A stretch of 64,000 bases of DNA from Leptospira ainazelensis. Its GTDB lineage: Bacteria; Spirochaetota; Leptospiria; Leptospirales; Leptospiraceae. The position numbers and the translations under genes were made by a program. Under the pieces are notes generated by a model. That model worked only from the letters and a program-made list of their open reading frames with translations. It made no database searches and was not told the origin of the DNA. The stretch is taken from assembly GCF_016918785.1 (NCBI RefSeq), contig NZ_JAFFPT010000055.1, positions 1 to 64,000 of the forward strand, written 5' to 3'. Below are positions 19,544 to 29,791 of this stretch, piece by piece (the stretch's first letter is position 1; each line of letters starts with the position of its first letter).

Positions 19544-20599
19544 ATGCACAACGTAGCGATCATCGGAATACTGATTTTGTTCAGTCTCTTTTGTCAGCGG
19601 ACTCAAAAATTCTACCGCGCACAAGGAATACTCGTCGGAAAGGAGAGAGAATTGGCGTTAGACAGCGAAGCGGCGGCAAACCTACTTCAGTCATCGGAAG
19701 CGGGATTGAGAATTCCATCACTCAAAGAACTTTCCGCTTTGGTAAAACGATATTCTTCCGATTACGCTACGATTTTTCTTTTAAGGGCCATCTACTCGAA
19801 CACGTTTCAGGAGAGATCGCAAAAACTGTATTGGAGTTTCGCCGAACGATTAAAAACGTCCGATCTCTCGAAACGAGATCTCGTCCGGCTCGGTGAATTC
19901 CGATTTCTTTTTGTTCCGGGGCTAGCTTATCGTCTCGATACTTCTACGGGAGCTGATTTTGCCAGACAACGCCGGTGGTTTGATAAACAAGGGATTGAAT
20001 CCGTTCTCATTGAAACCGATGAACTCGGTCTCGCTAAAAACAATGCGCTTAGCATTCGAAAATATTTGGCGACTCATCCCGATAAACGCAAAATAATTTT
20101 AGTCAGTGCATCGAAAGGAAGCCAGGACGTTCTCGCGTATCTCAATGAAATAGCATCTTCGGAAGAAACCGCCCGGATTCACGCCTGGGTCAATATCGGA
20201 GGAATCAATCGGGGAACCTTGCTCGCGGATGAGTTCGCGAAATTTCCGAAAATCTTGTTTGCAAAAATTCTTTTGGGATTTCGCGGAAGATCGACCGCGC
20301 TCGTAAACGATCTTCAAAGAAAACAAGATCCGTTAGAGTCCGCGAAATATTCTTTTCCAAAAACGATCCGAGTGATTCATTTTCAAGGGGTTTTGTTGGA
20401 ATCGCAGGTGAGTGATAAAATCCGCTCTCGTTATAAGATTTTAAAACCTTATGGTCCAAACGACGGTCTGACACTGACGATCGATTCGATTATTCCCGAT
20501 GGGATCGTAATCACGGAGATCGGACTCGATCACTACTTTCAGGATCCGGAGATCGACATAAAAACCGCCGCACTTGCCTTGCTTGCGGCAGAGAAATAA
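19544..20599 (+). CDS. Alpha/beta hydrolase-like lipoprotein
   Basis: The 351-residue product has a short signal and a lipobox (FSLFC, Cys17). After a helical region (about 20-120) it shows an alpha/beta-hydrolase-like core: RFLFVPGLAYRL near residue 125, then KKIILVSASKGSQDVLAYL-type segment near 190, where Ser-Lys-Gly replaces the usual GxSxG, then NIGGINRG. It may be an envelope esterase with an altered nucleophile elbow or a non-catalytic relative. I use the ATG at 19544, since a TTG at 19532 gives only four more residues. It follows the hydroxylase gene by 16 bp. Confidence 0.7.
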   Translation: MHNVAIIGILILFSLFCQRTQKFYRAQGILVGKERELALDSEAAANLLQSSEAGLRIPSLKELSALVKRYSSDYATIFLLRAIYSNTFQERSQKLYWSFAERLKTSDLSKRDLVRLGEFRFLFVPGLAYRLDTSTGADFARQRRWFDKQGIESVLIETDELGLAKNNALSIRKYLATHPDKRKIILVSASKGSQDVLAYLNEIASSEETARIHAWVNIGGINRGTLLADEFAKFPKILFAKILLGFRGRSTALVNDLQRKQDPLESAKYSFPKTIRVIHFQGVLLESQVSDKIRSRYKILKPYGPNDGLTLTIDSIIPDGIVITEIGLDHYFQDPEIDIKTAALALLAAEK

Positions 20600-20608
20600 A
20601 CAACACAC

Positions 20609-20633
20609 AATTATTTAAGAATATTAAATAATT
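20609..20633. promoter_or_regulatory. A/T-only inverted repeat before the lipobox methyltransferase gene
   Basis: AATTATTTAA and TTAAATAATT are perfect 10-base arms around GAATA. The site lies ten bases after the hydrolase stop and 31 bases before the next start, so it could be a weak terminator or an operator; nothing decides between them. Confidence 0.3.
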
Positions 20634-20664
20634 ACAATATATTGATTAAAAATCCAATTGAGGA

Positions 20665-21375
20665 ATGAATATGAGACTTACAAATCTTACAGAAAGTTTA
20701 GCTTATGTTACGGCAAATATCAGATTACGGGGTTCTGTCCCGGTATTGGGACGGGTTTTTATTACGATCACAATTTCTTTGGTCACTATATCCTGTGCCG
20801 GAATGAATAAACTTCAGTATTCTAAGATTTACTCAAGAGCGGGATGGCAACTGCCGGAACAAGTAGTGGAGACGCTGGAAATCAAACCCGGGCAGTCCGT
20901 CGCTGACTTAGGCGCGGGGAATGGATATTTTACTAAATATCTTTCCAAGGCCGTTGGCGAAACTGGAAACGTATTTGCGATCGAAGTGGAACCGGATTTG
21001 GTTTCACAGCTTAAAACAAAATTTTCCGATCACAAACCTGAGAATGTTCGGATCGTTCTTGGAAGTTCTGAGAATGCAAATCTGCCGGAAAAAGTGGATC
21101 TGATATTTTCCTGCAATACCTATCATCACGTTGAGAATCGCTCCGCGTATTTCTCAGAGTTAAAAAAGTTTCTAAAACCCGGCGGAAGAATCGCAATCGT
21201 CGATCATAAGGACGATCTAACCGGAGTTCTTCGCATTTTTGTAACAAAGGATCATTGGTCTCCAAGAGAAATCCTGGAAAAGGAAATGAAAGAAGCGGGC
21301 TTTGAAAAAATCGGTAATTTCGATTTTTTACCGACTCAAAATTTCTTTCTTTTTCAGATACAAAAACGGAATTGA
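20665..21375 (+). CDS. SAM-dependent methyltransferase with membrane or lipid anchor
   Basis: The 236-residue protein has a class I methyltransferase domain (residues about 60-200): motif I VADLGAGNGYFTKYLS, acidic IEVEPD, and the HHVENRSAYFSELKKFLKPGGRIAIVDHKDD segment. Before it lies a hydrophobic stretch ending in SLVTISCAGMNK (Cys50 region), which looks like a lipobox or a membrane helix. Export of a SAM-dependent enzyme would be odd, so the segment may simply anchor it to the inner membrane with the domain inside. An alternative ATG at 20671 changes two residues only. Confidence 0.72.
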   Translation: MNMRLTNLTESLAYVTANIRLRGSVPVLGRVFITITISLVTISCAGMNKLQYSKIYSRAGWQLPEQVVETLEIKPGQSVADLGAGNGYFTKYLSKAVGETGNVFAIEVEPDLVSQLKTKFSDHKPENVRIVLGSSENANLPEKVDLIFSCNTYHHVENRSAYFSELKKFLKPGGRIAIVDHKDDLTGVLRIFVTKDHWSPREILEKEMKEAGFEKIGNFDFLPTQNFFLFQIQKRN

Positions 21376-21384
21376 TGGTTTTAT

Positions 21385-22443
21385 TTAGTTAATTTTTTGC
21401 AAAAGATTTTGTTTTCGGAAATCGGAAGGAGTGATTCCTACGATTTCCTTAAATGCTCGATTGAACGGAGCCAAGGATCCGTAACCGAGATCCATCGCGA
21501 TCCGCAAAACCTGCAATTCGTTTTTGGAAGGATCCGACAAAATCGTCTTTGCTTCCCGGATCCGATAGTGATTTAAGAACTCGTTAAAGTTGCGATAACC
21601 CAAACCTTGATTGATCAGTTTTCTTATTTTCTTTTCGGGAACGTTCATCTGCCGGGCAAGACTTAAGATCGTGAGATTTTCTTTTAAAAAGATGCGTTGT
21701 ATGTCCAAAAGGGAATTCAGAGTTTTGAGTAGATTCTCATCCAAAGGTTCTTCATCCGATTGTTGTTTCGGTTCCGAAACCAAAAAGGTGTTCTCTCTAA
21801 ACTCAAAAAGTTTAAAGGAGAAAAAGAAAACAAGCGACGTGATTAAAACCGAATTCACCAAATCCAATTCTATGGAATATTCCGAATTTTTTATGATCAC
21901 TTCCACCATTACTACCGAAATGGCGTAAATTCCGGTTATGGCCGCAAAGATCACTCGAAATTCCCGTCTCGATTCCAAAAGATCCACATTCTTATCCTTT
22001 AAAACGCCGCCTAACGCAAACAGAATGAGCCCTAAATAAACCAATTGGGGCATACTAAAGAGAATTTTAGCTATTACTGAAGTTTCGTTTCGTACATTCG
22101 AAAAATTGAATATAAAAAAACTAAAAAGATTGATTGTAAAAAATAAAACTCCGTGCCAAACCCTGAATCGAAATCCGTCCGCAAACAGGCTGGAAACAAA
22201 AAGATAAAAAAATAGCGATACGGAGTAACATCCGATATGTATGACTACGAAGAGGAACGGATTTACTTCGGTATGACCGAACGCGGGACACAAAAAATAC
22301 GCGATCAGGCTTGTACAAAATAAACTACCGAGCGCGGTCCGATACGTGATCTTGATTCTTATTAAGAAGTTTAGAATCAGAAAACCCAGTTGTGCGACCG
22401 TGATCGCTTTCAATACCAAGATAAAATTTGCCAAATCGGACAT
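21385..22443 (-). CDS. AraC-family regulator with multi-helix membrane sensor
   Basis: The 352-residue protein has seven hydrophobic segments in its first about 215 residues, then a C-terminal AraC DNA-binding domain (about 250-350) with two helix-turn-helix parts: LTILSLARQMNVPEKKIRKLI and LQVLRIAMDLGYGSLAPFNRAFKEIVGITPSDFR. Such membrane-bound AraC proteins read envelope or lipid signals and bind DNA at the membrane. GGGAAGGAAA precedes the ATG. It is divergent from the thiolase operon across 301 bp, which makes that operon a plausible target. Confidence 0.85.
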   Translation of the reverse strand: MSDLANFILVLKAITVAQLGFLILNFLIRIKITYRTALGSLFCTSLIAYFLCPAFGHTEVNPFLFVVIHIGCYSVSLFFYLFVSSLFADGFRFRVWHGVLFFTINLFSFFIFNFSNVRNETSVIAKILFSMPQLVYLGLILFALGGVLKDKNVDLLESRREFRVIFAAITGIYAISVVMVEVIIKNSEYSIELDLVNSVLITSLVFFFSFKLFEFRENTFLVSEPKQQSDEEPLDENLLKTLNSLLDIQRIFLKENLTILSLARQMNVPEKKIRKLINQGLGYRNFNEFLNHYRIREAKTILSDPSKNELQVLRIAMDLGYGSLAPFNRAFKEIVGITPSDFRKQNLLQKIN

Positions 22444-22744
22444 TTTCCTTCCCTATCGAATTCAAATGGATTCACGATCCATCGGAGACAACAATCCCTT
22501 TTCTTTTAAAAGAGTCTTCGATCAAGTATAAAATCCAGTCTACGGATCACAGATAAAAAAGTATAAGAGGAGTATTACGAAAAAAATCACTTTGGATTCA
22601 CGGCTTTTAGCCTAAAAAAAGAAGTGCATTCTCCGTAAACTTCCGGATTCTTCTTCCAAAACTTGGAAGGGATCGATGGATTTTAATGAACTTTTGTTCA
22701 CTACATTCTTAAAACCTTCAAATTCAATTCAGGGAGAATCTTCA

Positions 22745-23905
22745 ATGAGGGAAGTTGCGATCATCGGAGCTTATGAAACGGAACACGGGAACCACAAGGA
22801 TAGAACCCTAAGAGATCTTGTCACCGAAGCCGGAAACGGAGCGATCTTAGATTCGGGAATCGATCGAAAGGAAATCCAAGCCGTTTTTGTCGGCAATTAC
22901 GCCGGCAACGAATTCAATCATCAAAACACGATGGGTTCTTATGCAGCCAACTTACTTGGGTTAGGCGACAAACCCGCGATCCGAACGGAAGGAGCCTGTG
23001 CTTCCGGAGGAATCGCCGTCCGTCAGGGATTCTTATCCGTCGCCGCGGGAATCTATGATACGGTTTTGATTTTAGGCGTGGAAAAGATGAACGGTCTCGA
23101 TCCGGAAACCACGATGGAAATTGTGGCGAGAGGACAAGACGCGGACGTAGAAGGGGGTTATTGTATCTCCGGTCCTTCCGGTTTTGCACTCAACGCGACC
23201 CGTCACATGCACGAATTCGGAACGACGAAGGAAATGCTCGCCAAAGTCGCCGAAAAAAATTATTATCACGGAAGTCTCAATCCGTTCGCTCACAAACAAA
23301 AAGAGATTTCGTTTAACAATATTATGAGAGCCAGAATGGTCACCACTCCTTTCGGTTTTCACGACGTTTCCTTGGTAACGGACGCAAGCGCGGCTATCGT
23401 GATCACAACCTTAGACAAAGCCAAATCGATCCGCAAAAATCCGATCGCGATCAAAGGTTCCGGAATCGGAGGAGATTATTTCAACGTTGCTTTGAAAAAA
23501 GATTCAGTCAGTTTTCCCGCGAGTATCCAAGCGGCCGCGGAAGCTTTCAAAATGTCCGGGGTAAAAAGAGAAGACATCGACGTTTTGGAATGTCACGATT
23601 GTTTTACGATTACCGAAATCATCAACATCGAAGATCTTGGTTTTGTGGAGAAGGGAAAAGGCGGAGCCTTTACGATGGACGGACATACTCGTCTCGGAGG
23701 CAAACTTCCCGTAAACACTTCCGGAGGACTCAAGGCAAAAGGACATCCGGTTGGAGCCACAGGAGTCGGTCAGATCGTCGAGATGACTTTTCAGCTCAGA
23801 GACCAAGCCGATAAACGTCAGGTAACAAACGCAAGAACCGCGATGACTCACGTTTTGGGCGGTCCGGGTGCGGTCAGTTGTATTCATATTCTTCAGAGGG
23901 TTTAA
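22745..23905 (+). CDS. SCP-x-type thiolase
   Basis: The 386-residue enzyme starts REVAIIGAYETEHG and has the nucleophile Cys in EGACASGGIAV (about residue 87), the ECHDCFTITE loop, KAKGHPVGATGVGQI (His about 337) and GGPGAVSCIHIL near the end. The HDCF signature and lack of the standard HPxG-C pair order place it with sterol-carrier/archaeal-type thiolases. These act with a DUF35 zinc-ribbon OB-fold partner, and exactly such a gene follows two bases after the stop. The enzyme would cleave or condense acyl-CoA. The ATG at 22745 has GGAGAA upstream; a start at 22676 adds a non-family extension. Confidence 0.88.
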   Translation: MREVAIIGAYETEHGNHKDRTLRDLVTEAGNGAILDSGIDRKEIQAVFVGNYAGNEFNHQNTMGSYAANLLGLGDKPAIRTEGACASGGIAVRQGFLSVAAGIYDTVLILGVEKMNGLDPETTMEIVARGQDADVEGGYCISGPSGFALNATRHMHEFGTTKEMLAKVAEKNYYHGSLNPFAHKQKEISFNNIMRARMVTTPFGFHDVSLVTDASAAIVITTLDKAKSIRKNPIAIKGSGIGGDYFNVALKKDSVSFPASIQAAAEAFKMSGVKREDIDVLECHDCFTITEIINIEDLGFVEKGKGGAFTMDGHTRLGGKLPVNTSGGLKAKGHPVGATGVGQIVEMTFQLRDQADKRQVTNARTAMTHVLGGPGAVSCIHILQRV

Positions 23906-23907
23906 CA

Positions 23908-24264
23908 ATGTCGGAAACTATATTAGAAATTTTGAAAGGGAAAAAATGCAACTCCTGCGGTTTTCGGATGACGGAACCTTCGGTCGCCTGCACGAATTGC
24001 GGAAGTTCGGAGACTTCCGAAATTCAATTTTCAGGAAAGGGTAAGATTTATACTTACACAGTTGTGCACGTAGGTTTTGGTCATCTCGCAAAAAGAGCGC
24101 CTTATGTTTTGGCAGTCGTTGAGTTGGAAGAAGGAATCAAGACGATGGGTCTTTTGGAAGGGGAAGTTTCCGGTGTTCCCGTGACGGAATCCGTTCAAAT
24201 CGATCTTCCCGTACAATTCCTAAAAGAAGAATCCGGAACCGGTTTTATCTTCACGCCGGCTTAA
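23908..24264 (+). CDS. DUF35 zinc-ribbon / OB-fold acyl-CoA-binding partner
   Basis: The 118-residue protein has a rubredoxin-like zinc ribbon (CNSCGF...CTNCGS, about residues 14-34) and an OB-fold (about 42-110; GKGKIYTYTVVHVGFG, LEEGIKTMGLLEGE), the DUF35 layout. These proteins bind the CoA part of substrates and hold thiolases in a channelled complex. It begins two bases after the thiolase stop with AGAGGG upstream. No other beta-oxidation or mevalonate gene lies nearby. Confidence 0.9.
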   Translation: MSETILEILKGKKCNSCGFRMTEPSVACTNCGSSETSEIQFSGKGKIYTYTVVHVGFGHLAKRAPYVLAVVELEEGIKTMGLLEGEVSGVPVTESVQIDLPVQFLKEESGTGFIFTPA

Positions 24265-24267
24265 GCC

Positions 24268-24308
24268 GTTATCGGGACTTGAGAAAAATCAAGTCCCGTG
24301 ACAATAAC
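24268..24308 (+). terminator. Strong hairpin after the thiolase-DUF35 operon
   Basis: CGGGACTTGA (24273-24282) and TCAAGTCCCG (24289-24298) form a perfect 10-bp stem around GAAAAA. Outer GTTAT and ATAAC can extend it across a five-base bulge. No U-tract follows directly, but the position, three bases after the stop, fits an operon end. Confidence 0.55.
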
Positions 24309-24360
24309 CTGACAAAAAAATTCTATCGTGAAAATTCCTCCCAAGATAAGCTGGTTGCAC

Positions 24361-24792
<432 letters not shown>

Positions 24793-24804
24793 AATTTTCT
24801 TTTC

Positions 24805-24831
24805 GGGTCGGAAGCGACTATTTTCCGACCC
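24805..24831 (+). terminator. Hairpin after the cytochrome c gene
   Basis: GGGTCGGAA (24805-24813) and TTCCGACCC (24823-24831) are perfect 9-base arms with a nine-base loop, 12 bases after the stop codon. The following bases are only mildly T-rich. Confidence 0.5.
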
Positions 24832-24884
24832 ATCTTCCGGTTTTTCGACTGGTATTTTTTACAGCCCGAAAGGAACCTACTTTT

Positions 24885-25100
24885 GTGAACTCAAACAACC
24901 AGCTGCCTCCTTGCGGCGAAAATTGCGGAATCAGCAGAACTTCTCCGAACGCTCAAGAAAAAAAGACTTATACCAAACTCGGAATTTTTTTGATTCTTTT
25001 TGGAATCTCGTCCAAACCGAAGGAAGTAAAATTCTTTTGTAAAAAATGCGGAAGACAATTCGACCAATTGTCCGCGATCGAACTCGGAAATTATGCGTAA
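24885..25100 (+). CDS. Small zinc-ribbon-like protein
   Basis: The 71-residue product starts at a GTG with AAAGGAA nine bases upstream. It has Cys pairs: PPCGENCGIS at the start and FFCKKCGRQF near residue 52, the latter a normal zinc-knuckle half. A hydrophobic patch (LGIFLILFGISS) sits between. No family is recognised and the gene could be a zinc-binding accessory protein. Confidence 0.5.
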   Translation: MNSNNQLPPCGENCGISRTSPNAQEKKTYTKLGIFLILFGISSKPKEVKFFCKKCGRQFDQLSAIELGNYA

Positions 25101-25149
25101 TTCGATTGACTTTAATAGAATTTAGCTGTTTTTAGTGGAAAGATTCCTT

Positions 25150-25488
25150 ATGTCCGACGATTTCAAAATTTTCGTAGATCTCACCGTATCCGTTCCCATC
25201 ATTCACATTGAAGGAGAGATTACTTCCGAAGCCGACGAGGAAATCGTAGGGAAGTATGAATCCATTCCCGCAGACAAAAGAAGCAGAGTGATCTTGAACT
25301 TTCAAGGAACTTCGTATATCAATTCGGCGGGAATCGCGACTTTGATCAGCTTGATTACGAGAGCTTCCGAGACAAAAGGGAAAATCGAATTTGCGGGTCT
25401 CAACGAACACTTTCGAAAGGTGATGGACATCGTCGGTTTAACCGATTTCGTCTTAATCCACAACACTCTTCAAGAAGCTCTTAAGTAA
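25150..25488 (+). CDS. STAS-domain anti-sigma factor antagonist
   Basis: The 112-residue protein is a single STAS domain: IIHIEGEITSEADEEIV at the start and SYINSAGIATLISLITRA, where the Ser of NSAG (about residue 58) is the usual phosphorylation site of SpoIIAA-type antagonists. Such proteins free sigma factors from anti-sigma kinases. The ATG at 25150 fits the family start. Its end overlaps the end of kdsB on the other strand by eight bases. No anti-sigma kinase gene is adjacent. Confidence 0.87.
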   Translation: MSDDFKIFVDLTVSVPIIHIEGEITSEADEEIVGKYESIPADKRSRVILNFQGTSYINSAGIATLISLITRASETKGKIEFAGLNEHFRKVMDIVGLTDFVLIHNTLQEALK

Positions 25489-26220
25489 CCCAACCTTTCT
25501 TTTTAAAATCCCGGATTACGATTTCCAGATCTTCTGGAGTGTCCACAGACAATCCCGCTTCCTTTGTTAGAAAAACTCCGATCCCGTAACCGGCTTCGAT
25601 CGCCCTAAGTTGTTCCAACGATTCGGATTCTTCCAAATTGCTTTTCGGGAGTGAATTGTATTTTAATAAGAATTCTCGATCGTATCCGTAAATTCCCAAA
25701 TGGCGATAGAGTGGGACTTTTGTTTTGAACTGACTCGGTATAAGCGACCTTGAAAAGTAGATCGCCTTTCCGTTGTGATCTATAATAACTTTGACCCGAT
25801 TGGGATCGGTTCCATGAGAAGAATCCAAAAGCGGAACTGCGGCGGTGCTCATCGTCCATTCCGGATGAGAGGCTTTCATACTTGCGACTCCGTCGATGAG
25901 TTCGGGTTCGATCCCGGGTTCGTCTCCTTGAATGTTTACGATGACCGGAAAATCAGGAAACTGTTCGGCGACTTCGATGATTCGATCTGTTCCCGAAGGA
26001 TGACCCGGACTCGTAAGAACGCTCTTTCCCCCAAAACCGATTACAACTTCGTGAATCCGTTCGTCGTCGGTTGCGACTACCAACTCCGAAAGAGTGGAAG
26101 ACCGGGAGGCATTCCGATACGTCCACTCAATCATGGTCTTATCGCCTATCTTTGCGAGCGGCTTTCCCGGAAACCGAGAGCTCGCATAACGCGCCGGTAT
26201 AACCCCGAGAATTTTTCTCA

Positions 26221-26221
<1 letters not shown>
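25481..26221 (-). CDS. kdsB: CMP-Kdo synthetase
   Basis: The 246-residue enzyme matches 3-deoxy-manno-octulosonate cytidylyltransferase throughout: start ILGVIPARYASSRFPGKPL, then VATDDERIH, HPSGTDRIIEVAE, NIQGDEPGIEPELID and LEQLRAIEAGYGIGVF. It activates Kdo for lipopolysaccharide inner core assembly in the cytoplasm. Its ATG overlaps the fliL stop by one base, so an LPS gene ends a motility operon. Confidence 0.95.
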
Positions 26222-26745
<524 letters not shown>

Positions 26746-26785
26746 TGGTTTGCCTCCTGAATTTTAACGTTAGTCGCTCTTCCGA

Positions 26786-27613
26786 TTACTCGTTGCCTGG
26801 TGTGGACGACTCGGAACCGGGAATTTTAGTTTTTGGAAGTCCGAAATTGGTTTCGTATGGACTTCTCTTGGTAGACTTGTCTGTCATGATTACGATATCG
26901 ATTCTTCGATTGTATGCCTTTGCTTCCGGTGTTCCGGAATATTCCACAACCAAGGGTCTAAAGGCCCCAAAACTCACCGCTTGGAACCAGGAAGGATCCA
27001 ATTTCTCCACGTTGATGATATAGTCCGTCGCGTTGATCGCTCTCGCTCCGGCCAAATCCCAGTTGTTGATATAGGCCCTTTCTTCTTTTCCGGGTGCGAC
27101 TCCCGGATTGACCGCGTCCGCATCCGAATGTCCTTCTACCCGCACAAAACGATCGAGTTCTTTGATCAAAGAACTCGCTTTTTTTAAAGCGATCTTGATC
27201 GAATCGGTAAGGACCGCAGAACCCGGATTGAAATAATCCGCGCTGACTAAAGAGATGATCAGACCTCTTTCGTCTTCCGTGATCTTTACCTTGCCCGCTT
27301 CCACTTCCGGTTTGAAAAGTTCGGTCGCGAGTTTTTTGGATTTCGAAAGCGTCTTCCCGGTTGTCTGAGAAGGAAGGCTTTCAATGTTCATTCCCATCTC
27401 TTCGAGCTTTCCTTTGGAAAGGGTCTGACCTCCGTCGAAAAAGCCGGTCGTCGTTTTGAATGCGGAAAGAATGATCTGCATCTCGATTGCGTTTGTTTTA
27501 CCCGTCGTGTAGAGCATGATGAAGAAACAAAGAAGAAGCGTTACCATGTCCCCGTATGTAAGCATATACTCGGGGATATTCTGAATACATTCCGGACATT
27601 TTGCTTTTGCCAT
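26786..27613 (-). CDS. motB: Flagellar stator protein MotB
   Basis: The 275-residue protein has one membrane helix near the start with the proton-carrying Asp in YMLTYGDMVTLLLCFFIMLYT (Asp about 22), a linker/plug region and an OmpA-type peptidoglycan-binding domain (about 125-250; RFVRVEGHSDADAVNPG, LAGARAINATDYI, NRRIDIVI). With MotA it forms the stator that powers the periplasmic flagella. It starts 15 bases after the motA stop. Confidence 0.95.
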   Translation of the reverse strand: MAKAKCPECIQNIPEYMLTYGDMVTLLLCFFIMLYTTGKTNAIEMQIILSAFKTTTGFFDGGQTLSKGKLEEMGMNIESLPSQTTGKTLSKSKKLATELFKPEVEAGKVKITEDERGLIISLVSADYFNPGSAVLTDSIKIALKKASSLIKELDRFVRVEGHSDADAVNPGVAPGKEERAYINNWDLAGARAINATDYIINVEKLDPSWFQAVSFGAFRPLVVEYSGTPEAKAYNRRIDIVIMTDKSTKRSPYETNFGLPKTKIPGSESSTPGNE

Positions 27614-27628
27614 AATAAAAGCCCGAGT

Positions 27629-28411
<783 letters not shown>

Positions 28412-28417
28412 AATTTT

Positions 28418-28642
28418 TTATTCCACCCTTTTGAACTGGTCCGGAGAAGAACCCAGAGGAAATACAAGAATCCGTTTCTTATATTCTAAAATTTTTTCGA
28501 TGACTTCGGGAATGGATTCCTTTACCACAAACTTTCTATCGTTCGAAAGGGTGATCGTCGTATCCGGATTGGCTTCCAGGCATTCGATATGAGATGCGTT
28601 GAGCACGAATTCGTCCCCTTTTAGTCTATGGAGTAGAATCAA
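28418..28642 (-). CDS. flbD: FlbD-family flagellar protein
   Basis: The 74-residue protein matches spirochaete and Gram-positive FlbD: MILLHRLKGDEFVLNASHIECLEANPDTTITLSNDRKFVVKES in order. Its role is poorly known; in spirochaetes it lies before motA, as here. Its ATG overlaps the upstream glycosyltransferase stop by four bases, so translation is coupled to that gene. Confidence 0.9.
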   Translation of the reverse strand: MILLHRLKGDEFVLNASHIECLEANPDTTITLSNDRKFVVKESIPEVIEKILEYKKRILVFPLGSSPDQFKRVE

Positions 28643-29748
28643 AGTAATTTTCCCTTTTTCCTCGGAGTTCTCATTCTAGTCTCGACCTGCTTCTTGATTT
28701 CGATAATGAATTTTTCCTCTGTAAAGCGGCTTACATTCTTCTGAAAATCGGAGGTTTTCCACGGTATTTGATCGGATCGTTCGATCGCCTCGTTGAGGGA
28801 TTCCACGGTTTGTTCCTGGAAAAAAACTCCCGTCTTACCGGATACTACGGTTTCGATCGCGCCTCCTTTTCCAAAGGCGATCACCGGGGTTTGGTGGGCT
28901 TGGGCCTCGACCGGAGCGATCCCGAAATCTTCCATTCCCGGAAAGATAAAGGCTTTTGCCTTTTTGTAATATTCTATAACTTCTTCCCTTTTGAGATGCG
29001 GAAGGACTTCGATATTTTTCGGAAGATGAGAAGTCAGTTTTTTAAACTCCTGCCCTCCTCCGATGAGGACGAGCCTCTTTCCATTCTTACGAAACGCCTC
29101 GATCGCGAGATCGATTCTTTTGTAAGGCGCGAAGGCTGAGACGATGAGATAGAAATCGTCCTTCTTTTCGGAGACAACTTTCCATTTTTCCGGAAGACAA
29201 GGTGGAAAGATGACCTTTGATTCTCTACGGTAGAATTTTTGGATTCTTCTTGCTACGAACTCGGAATTGGACCAGAAAGAATCCACCCGCGAAGAGGAGG
29301 CCGCGTCCCAGGTTCTGAGATAATTGGAGATGAGTTCGAAGGCGAAAAATTTCAATCCTTTACGAGATGGAAAGTAATCGTAGTAGAGATCCCAGACGTA
29401 ACGCATCGGAGAATGGACATAGCTAAAATGAAGCGAGTCCGGATCCGTGATCACTCCCTTGGCGACGCAGTGGGAAGAAGAAATGACGAGATCGTAACCT
29501 TTCAAATCCAAGGATTCGATCGCGGTCGGGAAAAGAGGGAGATACCAGCGATATTTGGAATCCTTAAAGGGAAGATTGTTTGTAAACGCAGTCGTGATTT
29601 TTCTTTGTTCGATCCGAGGATTCAACTTTCCGGGTGTGTAGAATAGAGTAAAAAGATCGGCGGTAGGATAAATTTTGAAGAGAGAATCGAGGACCAATTC
29701 TCCTCCGCGCATTCCGTTGAGCCAGTCATGGATGATTGCAACTTTCAT
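28639..29748 (-). CDS. Glycosyltransferase family 4 protein
   Basis: The 369-residue enzyme has the GT-B fold of family 4: MKVAIIHDWLNGMRGGELVL at the start, YVHSPMRYVWDLYYDY in the acceptor half, then LIVSAFAPYKRIDLAIEAF, LIGGGQEF and the C-terminal donor motif AFIFPGMEDFGIAPVEAQAHQTPVIAFGKGGAIETV (Glu pair EDFGIAPVE). It transfers a sugar from a nucleotide donor, probably to a lipid-linked glycan. It is the first gene of the motility/kdsB operon and its 5' side carries a minisatellite from 29792, 43 bp upstream of the start. Confidence 0.88.
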   Translation of the reverse strand: MKVAIIHDWLNGMRGGELVLDSLFKIYPTADLFTLFYTPGKLNPRIEQRKITTAFTNNLPFKDSKYRWYLPLFPTAIESLDLKGYDLVISSSHCVAKGVITDPDSLHFSYVHSPMRYVWDLYYDYFPSRKGLKFFAFELISNYLRTWDAASSSRVDSFWSNSEFVARRIQKFYRRESKVIFPPCLPEKWKVVSEKKDDFYLIVSAFAPYKRIDLAIEAFRKNGKRLVLIGGGQEFKKLTSHLPKNIEVLPHLKREEVIEYYKKAKAFIFPGMEDFGIAPVEAQAHQTPVIAFGKGGAIETVVSGKTGVFFQEQTVESLNEAIERSDQIPWKTSDFQKNVSRFTEEKFIIEIKKQVETRMRTPRKKGKLL

Positions 29749-29791
29749 ATTGGTCTTATCGGCAGATTTTGGGTTTCTCTGTTGTGAGAAT

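Noticed and set aside
22676..22744. Upstream start for the thiolase
   Set aside because: The added residues do not resemble thiolases and GGAGAA precedes the ATG at 22745.
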